DNA of 55,947 nucleotides from Microcaldota archaeon (GCA_030648615.1 JAUSHJ010000069.1:1-55947); one strand, 5' to 3'. Shown: positions 17,726-26,841, counted from the first letter of the stretch. Numbers and translations are program-made. Notes: generated by a model not told the origin, from the letters alone.

Positions 17726-18688
17726 ATGTTTAATAAATTAAAACGCGCTTTTAGACCATTTGAAGTTATGTCTTTTGTTTACAAGAGTGGATTTTATTTA
17801 AAAAAAATAGAAGGATGTTTATATTTATGTAAAAAAGGCAATGAAAAAAAGATAGCGATAAAAAATGGAAATCTACTTTCAATATATAGACAAATACGAG
17901 ATTTTGCAAGACTTTTTGATTATTTTATTAAAAAGAACATAACAGTTATGGAAGATAAATTTTATATTTCAGACGTTAATGGTATCGACATGTATATCAA
18001 GAGAGAGAAAGATGATGAATATACGATACCGACCATGTTCTTTTATTTTACAGAATCTATAAAGGATTTTGAAGAACCTTCTGCTGAGCTTGTAGGATAT
18101 ACAAAAAAACGCGATATAGAACCCAATGATATAGTATTTGATTGCGGTGCATTTCATGGTTGGTTTTCCATATACGCGGCCAAAAAAGCCAAAAATGGGC
18201 ACGTATATTGTTTTGAACCCGATACCCCAAATATAAAGATACTTAGGGAAAACATAGAATTAAATAACCTAAAAAATGTAACTGTTGTACCTGAGGTTTT
18301 GGCAGAAAAAACAGGTTTTGTTAGCTTTTACGAAACTGGCACAGTCTCATCAAAAATTGTTGAATCTGGAGATAAATTTGGGTCAAATACAGTTGTAAAA
18401 AAACTTCCATCAGTTTCCATTAAAGATTTTTGTTTGAGGGAGAAAATTAAAACGGTTAATTTCATAAAAATGGATGTGGAAGGTGCAGAATGCGAAATAG
18501 TAAAAGGTTCCAATACATTCATAGAGAACAATGTTGAATTTTTTGCAATAGCCTCATACCACATCATCAGTGAGGCGCCTAGCTCAAAAATTCTCGAACC
18601 TTTATTTTCCAGCATTGGTTTTCAAGTAGAAACGGCATATCCGCGCCATCAAACTACATATGCTTGGAAAGCAATACCAAAAAAATAG
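17726..18688 (+). CDS. FkbM-family SAM-dependent O-methyltransferase
   Basis: 320 residues. The C-terminal two-thirds is a class I methyltransferase fold: SAM motif I DIVFDCGAFHGWFSIYAAKK near 133; acidic motif II CFEPDTPNIKILRENI near 165; motif with KMDVEGAECEIVKG near 250, the FkbM signature. The first 110 residues have no clear family. FkbM enzymes methylate hydroxyls of sugars or polyketides, so a methylated glycan sugar is likely. It resembles the protein at 31171-32127 along most of its length, so the two are paralogues in different parts of the locus. Confidence 0.85.
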   Translation: MFNKLKRAFRPFEVMSFVYKSGFYLKKIEGCLYLCKKGNEKKIAIKNGNLLSIYRQIRDFARLFDYFIKKNITVMEDKFYISDVNGIDMYIKREKDDEYTIPTMFFYFTESIKDFEEPSAELVGYTKKRDIEPNDIVFDCGAFHGWFSIYAAKKAKNGHVYCFEPDTPNIKILRENIELNNLKNVTVVPEVLAEKTGFVSFYETGTVSSKIVESGDKFGSNTVVKKLPSVSIKDFCLREKIKTVNFIKMDVEGAECEIVKGSNTFIENNVEFFAIASYHIISEAPSSKILEPLFSSIGFQVETAYPRHQTTYAWKAIPKK

Positions 18689-18703
18689 ATATTTCCAATT
18701 ACA

Positions 18704-18726
18704 TTTCTTTTTTTAACCTTTTTCTT
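18704..18726 (+). terminator. T-rich terminator-like tract
   Basis: Two runs of T (within 18706-18714 and 18719-18723) follow the FkbM stop codon at 18688. Oligo-T on the non-template strand is the usual archaeal termination signal. It may reduce read-through into the next gene at 18740. Confidence 0.4.
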
Positions 18727-18739
18727 CTATTATCTAAAT

Positions 18740-19645
18740 ATGAACATATTTGTAACTGGTGCAAATGGATTCCTCGGTAAAAGCATTTGCGAAGAATTCT
18801 CAGAGAAACATAATATTCTAAAACCAGACCATAAAGAATTAGAATTATTAGATGAAGAGGCAGTAAAAAAATATATATCAAAAAATGACATAGATATTAT
18901 AATCCATTGTGCCAACAGAGGTGGAAATCTTGATACGGTTGGGCTTCCTAATACAATAGAATATAATTTAAGGATTTTTTTTAATTTGGTAAAGAATTCA
19001 GATGGAATAAAAAAAATGATTAATTTTGGTTCAGGTGCAGAATACAGTAAACATAGACAACTTCACAAAGTAAAAGAAGAAGAATTTGGATCAGTTATTC
19101 CAAAGGACGATTATGGTTTCTATAAATATACCATCAATAAAATTATTGAAAACTCAGATAATATGATTAATCTTAGATTATTCGGGATATTTGGAAAATA
19201 CGAGAACTATGAATATAAATTTGTATCAAACGCAATAGTAAAAAATCTTTTTGGTTTGGATATGCACATAAAGCAGAATCTTATTATTGATTATTTGTAT
19301 ATAACTGATTTTCTTAAAATAATTGAACATTTTTTAAAAAATAAAAATAAATTCAAAACATATAATGTTACACCAACCAAATCGATAGAATTGGTAAAAA
19401 TATGTGAAATAATAAACGAAATGTCTGATAATAAAAATAATGTAAAATTTTTAAACTCAGGTTTGAACTACGAATATACGGGTGAAAATTCTAGACTAAT
19501 GAAAGAAATGGGAAGTTTTAATTTTTTATCCTATGAAGATGCGATCAAGGGATTGTTTAACTATTATAAAGATAATTTACATTTGGTAGACAAGACCAAG
19601 CTAGTTGATAAATATTTGTATAAATATGCAGTTAAAAAAAGTTAA
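18740..19645 (+). CDS. Extended SDR (NAD-dependent sugar epimerase/reductase), paralogue of 34241-35137
   Basis: 301 residues. The Rossmann motif TGANGFLGKS is at 6-15, NFGSGAEYSKH lies near 96, and the catalytic YxxxK is in DDYGFYKYTINK near 126. It keeps the SDR active site, but the C-terminal substrate part is unlike GalE, RmlB or RmlD. The minus-strand gene at 34241 shares the HxAN-x-GG, GSGAEY, PxDDYGFYKY and YNVTPxKSI segments, so they form one subfamily. The second copy is next to a ThDP enzyme and C-methyltransferase, suggesting reduction or epimerisation of a 4-keto or branched sugar nucleotide; this is inference. Hairpin array C begins right after its stop. Confidence 0.75.
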   Translation: MNIFVTGANGFLGKSICEEFSEKHNILKPDHKELELLDEEAVKKYISKNDIDIIIHCANRGGNLDTVGLPNTIEYNLRIFFNLVKNSDGIKKMINFGSGAEYSKHRQLHKVKEEEFGSVIPKDDYGFYKYTINKIIENSDNMINLRLFGIFGKYENYEYKFVSNAIVKNLFGLDMHIKQNLIIDYLYITDFLKIIEHFLKNKNKFKTYNVTPTKSIELVKICEIINEMSDNKNNVKFLNSGLNYEYTGENSRLMKEMGSFNFLSYEDAIKGLFNYYKDNLHLVDKTKLVDKYLYKYAVKKS

Positions 19646-19679
19646 TGATTTGCCCATTCGGCCACCACAGCCTATGCGG

Positions 19680-20070
19680 ATGTCGCAAAACGACATAGCA
19701 CCCCGTGAACATGCGATGTTCACGCGGGAAGGCAGCGGTTTCATTAGGGCCGACGCGAATGTCGCAACTGCGACATTGCGCCCATTGTCCAAAGGACAAT
19801 TGGGAGGGCAACAAGATTGTTGTAAAAACAACAATGTGCCCATTGACCAAAGGTCAATTGGGAGTTGTGTAAATTCGGCACTTCCTCCCAAGGTTAAAAC
19901 CAGTGTCACGACAATTCGTGACACTATTTGTCAACAAAGTGTTGACAATCCATTGACACGACGTATCGTGTCAATATTTGACGCGGCGTTACGCGTCAAA
20001 CCATGAGTTTCCGCGCAATTGTTTTCAACAGAAAACAATGCGCATTATTTTCAGCGGAAAATAATTGCGC
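19680..20070. repeat. Hairpin array C (largest, 12 hairpins)
   Basis: This array fills most of the 443-base gap between convergent genes. Stems: ATGTCG 19680-19696; CGTGAACAT 19704-19724; AATGTCGC 19758-19777; ATTGTCC 19784-19800; ATTGTTGT 19816-19835; ATTGACC 19842-19858; AGTGTCACGA 19902-19925; TTGTCAACA 19928-19948; ATTGACACGA 19952-19975; TTTGACGCG 19977-20000; ATTGTTTTC 20018-20039; ATTATTTTC 20044-20065. Loops are 3-6 bases. Several stems continue as GGG/CCC or GCGC outer stems past a single bulged base. Bases 19972-20003 are identical to 32977-33008 in array B; 20016-20040 equal 55808-55832 in array D. No gene is convincing here. Confidence 0.9.
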
Positions 20071-20088
20071 CGAATTGACACATGATTA

Positions 20089-21177
20089 TTACATGGTTTC
20101 TTCGAAGAAACTCCTACTTGTATCTACCTCTTTTTCCATATTTTTTACCCAGAATTCTTTCCAAAATTCATAGTGTGGATTTCTAGTAAATTTAAGTAAT
20201 TTTATAACTGATAAGGATATCTTTAGAATCAAATTAGCAATAGAGTTTGGAGTAATTCTTATTATTTTATAGTATATGTATAGTAATATGCCAGAGATGC
20301 CGAATATATTGATAAAGATTCTTAAATCTGGAAATTCTTTTGTTACTGGCCTGAAAACTCTTTCACATAGCATTTCAAAAAAAGGAAACGACATGGATAA
20401 TAGTATTTTCTTGATGAAAAATATGGAATACTTTTTTCTAAAAATCGGAAGCATCAGATTTCCAAAAAAAAACATAGAGTATATGGAAAACATAACTTTA
20501 CTAAAACGTAATTGCTGGACTAAACTTGCATTTGTATAAGAATTCTCTCCCAATACCACTGGTATTTCAAAATGTAAACCTTTAACTTCTGGACTCCTTA
20601 CTCCCATAAGCCGTATTATCCAGGCATGTATATATCCAGTGGAAAGCCCCTTAGCTACCATTTTTTTATCTAATTCATTGAATACTTTTCTTTGTATTAC
20701 ATCAGTACTCATAAAATGGTTGGGCCTCGTGACCATCTCTTCTGAAGTAATCCAATTAGGTTCACCTGAACTAATGGTGTTTTTAGAATTACCATAAACC
20801 TTTAGATAAACAAGTGCAATGTTATCGTCTTTTATTTCTTTTAAAAAATCTATTAGTTTTTTTAGTGTGCCTTTTACTACTTGATCGTCGTCTCCCAAAA
20901 GCCACATATACCTACCAGTTGCAAGATTAAACGCATTTAAAATGTTAGCGTCCATCCCAAGATTTTTCTTGTTTCTATTTATTATGATTCCTATGGGGCT
21001 ATTTTTCTTAACTTCATCAAGATAATCAGAGGTACCATCAGTAGAAGCATTATCAGAGATACATATTTCTACTTCGTTTTCAATACCACTTACTTGTGAA
21101 CATATGGAATCTACTACTAATTTTAATTTATTTTTTCGATTAAAAGTGGGTATACAAACAGATAGTTGTTTTTCCAT
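20089..21177 (-). CDS. GT2-family glycosyltransferase with a C-terminal hydrophobic region
   Basis: 362 residues from ATG 21177 (MEKQLSVCIPTFNRKNKL); an in-frame ATG at 21216 would add 13 residues. GT-A features: CIPTFNRK, ISDNASTDGTSDYL near 45, and the metal-binding LLGDDDQVVKGT near 94. After about residue 200 come hydrophobic stretches (FSIYSMFFFGNLMLPIF; IFINIFGISGILLYIYY) that could anchor it to the membrane. It probably extends a lipid-linked glycan. First to end of a short minus-strand unit with the C-methyltransferase; its 3' end points at array C. Confidence 0.82.
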   Translation of the reverse strand: MEKQLSVCIPTFNRKNKLKLVVDSICSQVSGIENEVEICISDNASTDGTSDYLDEVKKNSPIGIIINRNKKNLGMDANILNAFNLATGRYMWLLGDDDQVVKGTLKKLIDFLKEIKDDNIALVYLKVYGNSKNTISSGEPNWITSEEMVTRPNHFMSTDVIQRKVFNELDKKMVAKGLSTGYIHAWIIRLMGVRSPEVKGLHFEIPVVLGENSYTNASLVQQLRFSKVMFSIYSMFFFGNLMLPIFRKKYSIFFIKKILLSMSFPFFEMLCERVFRPVTKEFPDLRIFINIFGISGILLYIYYKIIRITPNSIANLILKISLSVIKLLKFTRNPHYEFWKEFWVKNMEKEVDTSRSFFEETM

Positions 21178-21224
21178 ATTGGTATTAGTAAACGTAAAAC
21201 TAATAAAAGATACCATTAGAGATA

Positions 21225-22481
21225 TCAGAGTTCATTTTCTGATGAAACTATCTTAACTTCAGGAATAGGAATAATATATTTGCCACCCCTATTTCTGTGA
21301 ACTGAAGTTTTTGAAATCAGTTCTCGTGCAAAGTTCCATGCAAGCAAAACGAGGTATTGTGGTTTTTTTTCTTCTAGATGAACGTACGGTAAAATTGGGA
21401 TGTGATTTCCTGGAGCCAAACAATTTTGTTTCTCTGGCGTATCATCTATAATAAAACTAATCAGGTTAGTTCCGATACCGCAATAATTTAGAAGTGTGTT
21501 ACCTTTTGCAGAAGCACCGTAGGCGGCAACATGTTTTCCTCCTTCATTTATTTCAGTTAGAATAGAAAGAAGTTCCTTCTTTATTTTTTCAACGTTTCTT
21601 GCTAATTTAAGATAAGTTTGAAGTGAATATAATTGTTTTAACTCTTCCATTTCTATATACTGATTTATCGTTATCTCATTCTTCTTCAGGGAACTGGATT
21701 TTTTTGCAGCAAAAATACGCATTGAGCCTCCATGAATTTCAAACTGTTGAATATCGATTACATTGAAACCGTTTCTCTCAAAAAGCGTCATCAGTGGTTT
21801 TAGCAAAAAATATGAAAGATGTTCATGGTAGATCGTATCGAACTGATTTTTCTCAACTATATTCGCAACTGTTGGTACCTCAATAACAACCAGTCCGTTT
21901 TCGTTCAAAACTATATCAAGTGCAGAAACAAATGCATTAACATCATCAACATGAGCCAGCACATTAGTAGCAGTAATGACATCGACCTTACCTAACTCTT
22001 TTACGATATTTTCAGCTGTTTTTGCAGACCAAAAACTGTCAAAAGTAGTAATTGCATCTGCTCTTGCAATAGCTGCAAGATTTGTAGCTGGTTCAACACC
22101 AACAACTTTGAATCCTTCACTTCTAAATTCTTTCAACAAACATCCGTCATTACTAGCAATATCCAAAGCAAGCAATCCATTTTTTCCGCCTAACCTCTTC
22201 TTGATCTCAACGCCCATGTCCCTACAATGTTGACGAAAAGTTTTAGAGATACTTGATCTATAGGCATAACCAGAAAACAGAATATTCGGGTCAACAACAA
22301 CACTCAATTGAGAAAGACTACAGTCATTACAAAACATAGTCTCCAAAGGAAAAAAGTGTTCTGGTTTTTCTTTCGTCTCAGGTCTCAGGAGAGCATTAGC
22401 CAAAGGCATGCTACCTAAATCTAAATATATGGATAGATTTTTTGAACCACAAATTCTACACTCGGAGATCTGCTTAAACAT
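21225..22481 (-). CDS. Sugar C-methyltransferase (three-domain, NovU/TylC3-like)
   Basis: 418 residues. N-terminal zinc-binding domain: CRICGSKN near 8 and CNDCSLSQL near 51. Central SAM domain: LLALDIASNDGCLLKEF near 102, with ATNVLAHVDDVNAFV near 168 and the EHLSYFLLKPL catalytic region near 220. C-terminal domain: AAYGASAKGNTLLNYC near 335. This layout is that of enzymes that methylate C3 (or C5) of NDP-4-keto-6-deoxy sugars to make branched deoxysugars. rmlB just upstream on the same strand supplies a dTDP-4-keto sugar, so a dTDP-linked C-methyl sugar is a reasonable prediction. A distant relative is at 33069. Confidence 0.87.
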   Translation of the reverse strand: MFKQISECRICGSKNLSIYLDLGSMPLANALLRPETKEKPEHFFPLETMFCNDCSLSQLSVVVDPNILFSGYAYRSSISKTFRQHCRDMGVEIKKRLGGKNGLLALDIASNDGCLLKEFRSEGFKVVGVEPATNLAAIARADAITTFDSFWSAKTAENIVKELGKVDVITATNVLAHVDDVNAFVSALDIVLNENGLVVIEVPTVANIVEKNQFDTIYHEHLSYFLLKPLMTLFERNGFNVIDIQQFEIHGGSMRIFAAKKSSSLKKNEITINQYIEMEELKQLYSLQTYLKLARNVEKIKKELLSILTEINEGGKHVAAYGASAKGNTLLNYCGIGTNLISFIIDDTPEKQNCLAPGNHIPILPYVHLEEKKPQYLVLLAWNFARELISKTSVHRNRGGKYIIPIPEVKIVSSENEL

Positions 22482-22548
22482 AAAAATAATTGGATAGAAA
22501 GAGTTTAAGAATTTGCCGAATTTTAAATAGTTTTACCACAATAACAAA

Positions 22549-23541
22549 TCAAAATTTCTTATGAAAATCTATTTGATTTTTCATAATTGGTTTCCACCAC
22601 TCACTGTTTTGCTGGTACCAGGATATTGTTTGATCAATGCCGTCTTCAAAGGTAGTCTTTGGTTTCCACCCAAGACCCCTAAGTTTATCTATATCTAAAG
22701 AATATCTAAGATCGTGCCCTGGCCTATCCTTTACAAATTCTATCAGGCCATTACTTTTACCTAATTTGTCCAAAATCATTTTAACAACTGCTATATTCTC
22801 CATTTCTTGCTTGCCAGCAATGTTGTATATCTCCCCAATTTTGCCCTTGTGTAAAATTGTATCTATAGCCTCGCAATTGTCTTTAACAAACAACCAATCT
22901 CTAACCGCTTTACCGTTACCATAAACAGGAATTTTTTTATTTAATATTCCGTAAACTATGGCTTTGGGAATAAACTTTTCTGGGTGATGATAATAGCCAT
23001 AATTATTCGTACTCCGAGTAATCATAACCGGTAATCCGTAGGTTTTAACATAACTTAAAGCAAGCAAATCTCCTCCAGCTTTTGATGCAGCATAGGGATT
23101 TTTAGGAGTTAGTTTATCAGTTTCTTTAAAGGAACCTATTTCAATTTCAGAATAAACCTCATCGGTACTTATTTGTATAAATTTTTCAATATTAAATTTT
23201 TTTGCAGCTTCCAATAAATTATAAACACCTAAAACATCAGTCTTGACAAAAGATCCGGCATCAAAAATAGAACGATCGACATGGCTTTCTGCTGCCCCGT
23301 TTATGATGGTATCTATTTTTTCTTCTTTGATTAATTTTTCAACAAGTTTTTTGTTGCAAATGTCTCCTTTGTAAAATTTATAATTATCATTTTTTTCTAA
23401 ACCATGCAGATTACTTAGATTAGCTGCATAAGTGAGTTTATCCAAATTAACTATTTTATATTCTGGATAATTATTCAGCATATAATGAATAAAATTTGAA
23501 AAAATAAATCCGGCTCCACCTGTTACTAGTATAGTATCCAT
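22549..23541 (-). CDS. rmlB: dTDP-glucose 4,6-dehydratase
   Basis: 330 residues. It dehydrates dTDP-glucose to dTDP-4-keto-6-deoxyglucose with bound NAD. Seen: NLDKLTYAANLSNL near 32; NGAAESHVDRSI near 80; catalytic ISTDEVYSEIE near 122 (Thr-Asp-Glu); YAASKAGGD (YxxxK) near 152; TRSTNNYGYYHHPEKFIP near 177; DRPGHDLRYSLD near 272. Odd: the N-terminal dinucleotide motif reads TGGAGFIFSN, with Phe14 where the third glycine should be. That could weaken NAD binding. rmlC and rmlA are divergent from it across a shared promoter gap. Confidence 0.93.
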   Translation of the reverse strand: MDTILVTGGAGFIFSNFIHYMLNNYPEYKIVNLDKLTYAANLSNLHGLEKNDNYKFYKGDICNKKLVEKLIKEEKIDTIINGAAESHVDRSIFDAGSFVKTDVLGVYNLLEAAKKFNIEKFIQISTDEVYSEIEIGSFKETDKLTPKNPYAASKAGGDLLALSYVKTYGLPVMITRSTNNYGYYHHPEKFIPKAIVYGILNKKIPVYGNGKAVRDWLFVKDNCEAIDTILHKGKIGEIYNIAGKQEMENIAVVKMILDKLGKSNGLIEFVKDRPGHDLRYSLDIDKLRGLGWKPKTTFEDGIDQTISWYQQNSEWWKPIMKNQIDFHKKF

Positions 23542-23550
23542 GTCATCAAC

Positions 23551-23733
23551 CTAACTATTTAGAATTTCCAACCCTTTGGTGCCCTTAAATTTGATTTTAG
23601 TTACGCTCTCAACATTAACAGTAAATTTAACTGAATCATAACGAATTGTAGAATAGGTTCCGACAACATTAAACGAATATTTTGTGTTTTTTTCACATGA
23701 ACTACTCTCCCCTATAATTAACAATTTGTACAT
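23551..23733 (-). CDS. Small hypothetical ORF upstream of rmlB
   Basis: A 60-residue open frame from ATG 23733, ending 9 bases before the rmlB start. Sequence features: a hydrophobic start (MYKLLIIGE) followed by alternating polar and aliphatic residues that would suit beta strands; one Cys. I do not recognise it. It could be a short leader gene of the rmlB unit, a remnant, or chance. Without it the 242-base gap would hold only promoters. Confidence 0.3.
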   Translation of the reverse strand: MYKLLIIGESSSCEKNTKYSFNVVGTYSTIRYDSVKFTVNVESVTKIKFKGTKGLEILNS

Positions 23734-23751
23734 AAATGAATTTTATGAACC

Positions 23752-23765
23752 TTTATATATTTAAA
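23752..23765 (+). promoter_or_regulatory. Probable TATA box for rmlC
   Basis: tttatatatttaaa ends about 19 bases before, and is centred about 26 bases before, the ATG at 23784. This fits a leaderless archaeal transcript. No GGTG motif precedes this start, in agreement. Confidence 0.45.
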
Positions 23766-23783
23766 TGTTAATAAAAGATAATT

Positions 23784-24287
23784 ATGTTAGATGGAGTAAA
23801 AGTAATAGATCTGAAAGTATTTCCAGATGAACGAGGTTCGTTTACAGAAATAATACGTGGTGACTGGAACGATTTCTTAGGAGAAGATAAGCTATTACAG
23901 TCTAATCTTGCTATAATTTTTCCTAACATAGTAAAGGCATGGCACAAGCACGAGCAGGGACAGATTGATTATTGTATTATAATCAAAGGCACTATGAAAA
24001 TCTGTGCCTATGATGAAACCAGCGGTGAACTCAACGAAATAGTTGTCAGTGATAAGAAATTACAAATAGTTAGGATACCTGGCAAGTACTGGCATGGACT
24101 TAAAACGCTGGGTGATGAAACAGCTACGATGGTATATTTTGTTACAAAACTTTATGATTATAAAAATCCAGATGAATTACGTAGAAAGTATGATGACCCA
24201 AAAGTAATTCCGAAAAGTATAAATGGAAAAACCAAAGATCCGAGAATTGGAAAACCATGGGATTGGTATGCAGATATAAATAAATGA
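23784..24287 (+). CDS. rmlC: dTDP-4-dehydrorhamnose 3,5-epimerase-like cupin
   Basis: 167 residues, a little shorter than typical RmlC (about 180). Seen: FPDERGSFTEI near 14, the RmlC opening; AWHKHEQGQIDYCIIIKG near 53, where a His stands in the position of the catalytic base; VRIPGKYWHGLKTLGDE near 96. The usual RGLHxQ is replaced by KAWHKH, so it belongs to a divergent RmlC branch and could be a single-centre epimerase. It acts on dTDP-4-keto-6-deoxyglucose from RmlB. It is followed by rmlA 16 bases downstream. No rmlD lies beside it; the nearest candidate is at 43333. Confidence 0.8.
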   Translation: MLDGVKVIDLKVFPDERGSFTEIIRGDWNDFLGEDKLLQSNLAIIFPNIVKAWHKHEQGQIDYCIIIKGTMKICAYDETSGELNEIVVSDKKLQIVRIPGKYWHGLKTLGDETATMVYFVTKLYDYKNPDELRRKYDDPKVIPKSINGKTKDPRIGKPWDWYADINK

Positions 24288-24302
24288 TTAACGAGGATTA
24301 TT

Positions 24303-25025
24303 ATGAAAGGAGTAATTTTGGCTGGAGGAGAAGGAACTAGACTTAAACCACTTACACTAGTAACAAACAAACATCTTTTGCCAGTATTTGATCAACCAAT
24401 GATTATCCACCCTTTGCAAACTTTGAAAAATATAGATATAACAGATATATGCGTTGTTACTGGTGGAGAGTACATTGCTGACTTTATGAGATTCCTAGGT
24501 AGCGGAAGTGATTTCGGAGTTAATTTTACTTATAAAATTCAAGATGGCCCTAAAGGTATAGCTCACGCGTTATTGCAAGCAGAAGATTTCTTCAAGAAAC
24601 ACAAGGTAGTCGTAATACTTGGAGATAATATTTTTGAAAAAATCAGTGTTCCAAAAGAAGTATTTGATAATAGTTATGCTTATGTATTTTTGAAGGAAGT
24701 AGATGAACCTCAAAGATTTGGAGTAGCTACACTAGATAAAAATGGCAATGCTACCCATATAGAAGAAAAACCTAAAAGACCAAAATCTAATTATGCAGTA
24801 ACCGGATTTTATATTTACCCCAATGACGTTTTTGATTTTATAAAAAGTTTAGAACCGAGTGCTAGAGGAGAACTAGAAATAACCGATGTTAACAACTGGT
24901 ATCTAAAACAAGGCAGATTAAAAACTATTAAAATAGATGGATTCTGGTCTGATGCAGGTACATTTAAATCTCTGTTCAAAACTACCGTATTTCTAGCTAA
25001 TAAAAAAGGTTTTGATTCAAAATAA
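24303..25025 (+). CDS. rmlA: Glucose-1-phosphate thymidylyltransferase
   Basis: 240 residues. MKGVILAGGEGTRLKPLT at the N-terminus and NKHLLPVFDQPMIIHPLQTL near 22 are the nucleotide and sugar-phosphate loops of the short archaeal/bacterial RmlA type. GDNIFEK near 110 holds the metal aspartate, and EEKPKRPKSNYAVTGFY near 155 is characteristic. The WSDAGTF motif is near 217. It makes dTDP-glucose, the substrate of RmlB. Short forms (about 240) lack the C-terminal allosteric helices of the 290-residue forms. It is co-transcribed with rmlC. Confidence 0.92.
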   Translation: MKGVILAGGEGTRLKPLTLVTNKHLLPVFDQPMIIHPLQTLKNIDITDICVVTGGEYIADFMRFLGSGSDFGVNFTYKIQDGPKGIAHALLQAEDFFKKHKVVVILGDNIFEKISVPKEVFDNSYAYVFLKEVDEPQRFGVATLDKNGNATHIEEKPKRPKSNYAVTGFYIYPNDVFDFIKSLEPSARGELEITDVNNWYLKQGRLKTIKIDGFWSDAGTFKSLFKTTVFLANKKGFDSK

Positions 25026-25035
25026 CATAAATCAA

Positions 25036-25962
25036 CTAATTTCTTTTTTCTCTAAATTTAATTAAAACTTTTCTGGCAAAAAGTCTCGATGAACCGTAAA
25101 TTGCTTCGATGGGCAATTTTAATGTTTGAATAAATGAAAACGATTGCCCGACATTTTTTTGGTTTGAATTAGAAGAATTGTTTTCAGTATTATCCAAAAT
25201 AGCAAAATCATAAAATATTGGTGTTTCCATGCCACTTTTTAATTTAGCTTCAGTGCCATAGGGATGAAGTGAATCTTTTTTAACTTCAGTAAATTCCCAC
25301 TTCTTGTGTATAAATTCCTTATTTATCTGTGAATATTTCCCATCAGCGATTCCTGACATTTTTATCCATCCTGCATTTTTATGAGTTGCAACGAAATTTT
25401 TAACCCCACGAGCATCGCAAAAAGGTATAACTATCCCTAAAAGCGTCATCCTGGTAGCATAATCTGCATCTTCCTGGCCAATACCAAGCAAACGTTCTTC
25501 AAACCAACCTACTTGCTTAAGGACTTTTTTTGAAATTAAAAAATGACTCCAGGAACTATTCATTATAAAAAAATCTGGATTTTTACGAAGATTTTCCTCA
25601 AAATCAAGCCTAAATAGCGGACTTACATCCAAATCATCATTTAGTAAAAGAACACTCCTAGAGGAAGATATAACCATGGTCCAGTTCCAACATTTAGCCA
25701 AAGATTGATGAGTCTCATTAGTTACATAACGAACATTTGGATACTGGTTAAGAAAAGCAGAACCGTGCTTTAGATAGGTTAATTGTAGATTGATATCATG
25801 ATGACCGTTTAAAACGCATATGATCTCTTTGTCTGGAAATATTTCTACCAATTTTTTTACCAGTGGAACAAAGTATTTCTCAAATCGTTCAACATAGGTA
25901 ACAATTCCTATGGAATATGACAAATCTGATGAACTGGGAAGATTCGAATTAGTTGAATTCAC
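25036..25962 (-). CDS. GT2-like glycosyltransferase
   Basis: 308 residues. After a polar 15-residue start, SYSIGIVTYVERFEKYFVPL opens a GT-A fold. LLLNDDLDVSPLFR near 104 gives the DxD-type site, and GWFEERLLGIGQEDADYATR near 152 matches the ED region that binds the acceptor in GT2 enzymes. The last 60 residues carry an Asn/Ser-rich stretch and a basic tail. Donor unknown. It is convergent with rmlA (10 bases apart) and divergent from rfbF across 153 bases. Confidence 0.75.
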   Translation of the reverse strand: MNSTNSNLPSSSDLSYSIGIVTYVERFEKYFVPLVKKLVEIFPDKEIICVLNGHHDINLQLTYLKHGSAFLNQYPNVRYVTNETHQSLAKCWNWTMVISSSRSVLLLNDDLDVSPLFRLDFEENLRKNPDFFIMNSSWSHFLISKKVLKQVGWFEERLLGIGQEDADYATRMTLLGIVIPFCDARGVKNFVATHKNAGWIKMSGIADGKYSQINKEFIHKKWEFTEVKKDSLHPYGTEAKLKSGMETPIFYDFAILDNTENNSSNSNQKNVGQSFSFIQTLKLPIEAIYGSSRLFARKVLIKFREKRN

Positions 25963-26115
25963 GGATACACCTCTCTTTAGATAAATACTCGTAAGAATTT
26001 AAAAATATACCTAAGGTAGATAAATAGGAATATATTCGAAATGTTTATAATTTGAAACAAACGTAGTATTTTATCCTTAAATCTCATTCATAAACTAATT
26101 TATAACGGTGTTTAT

Positions 26116-26841
26116 ATGGAAAAACCAAAAATAGTTATTCTTTGCGGCGGAGAAGGAACACGCCTAAGAGAAGAAACAGAATTTAAGCCAAAACCTATGG
26201 TGACCATAGGTGGCATGCCGATATTATGGCATATAATGAAGATATACTCACATTACGGATTCGACGATTTCGTACTCTGTCTCGGATATAAAGGTGAGAT
26301 AATAGAACAATTCTTCCATAATAATCCTGCTATAAATAGCAAATGGAATATGACATTCGTAAATACAGGACTAAAAGCACAAACTGGAACTAGAGTTAAG
26401 AGAGTAGAAAAATATGTAAACGGAGATACATTCATGCTAACATATGGAGATGGACTTTCTAATGTCAATATAAAAGAACTATTCGAATTTCATTTAAAAA
26501 AGGAAAAGATAGGTACACTAACTGGAGTACAACCACATACGAGATGGGGAATTGTAAAAGCGGACGAGAACGGTATCATTACTGATTTTCTCGAAAAACC
26601 CAAAATACAGGATCATATAAATGGTGGATTCTACTGTTTCAAAAAAGAATTCTTTGATTATCTTTCTGAAGACGAAGATTGTATCATGGAAACTAAACCA
26701 TTGCAGATACTTGCAAAGGAAAGACAGTTTGCCATGTTCAAACACGACGGATTTTGGCACGGTATGGATACCTATAAAGACTACCTAGATCTGAATAAAA
26801 TTTGGGATGACGGCAACGTACCATGGAAGGTGTGGAAATAA
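26116..26841 (+). CDS. rfbF: Glucose-1-phosphate cytidylyltransferase
   Basis: 241 residues. It makes CDP-glucose from CTP and glucose 1-phosphate, the first step of CDP-deoxysugar synthesis. [15 protein letters not shown] near 7 and [18 protein letters not shown] near 24 are typical of the RfbF/DdhA family, as are [19 protein letters not shown] and GDGLSNVNI near 115. [14 protein letters not shown] near 172 is also conserved. The start is preceded by GGTG (26106-26109) and by a candidate TATA element at 26043-26052. Its TAA overlaps the next ATG as TAATG. Confidence 0.95.
   Translation: MEKPKIVILCGGEGTRLREETEFKPKPMVTIGGMPILWHIMKIYSHYGFDDFVLCLGYKGEIIEQFFHNNPAINSKWNMTFVNTGLKAQTGTRVKRVEKYVNGDTFMLTYGDGLSNVNIKELFEFHLKKEKIGTLTGVQPHTRWGIVKADENGIITDFLEKPKIQDHINGGFYCFKKEFFDYLSEDEDCIMETKPLQILAKERQFAMFKHDGFWHGMDTYKDYLDLNKIWDDGNVPWKVWK

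Noticed and set aside
19601-20006. Open frames of 72-133 codons on both strands in array C
   Set aside because: The frames exist because the hairpin DNA is GC-richer and poor in stop codons; both strands are open at once and the products are repeats of palindrome-encoded residues.
19680-20070. CRISPR array
   Set aside because: There is no constant repeat and no equal-length spacer; the units are self-complementary and differ from each other. No cas gene is in the window.
23784-25025. A complete dTDP-L-rhamnose operon
   Set aside because: rmlD is missing here and the RmlC has an atypical active-site segment; the adjacent C-methyltransferase suggests another dTDP-deoxysugar.
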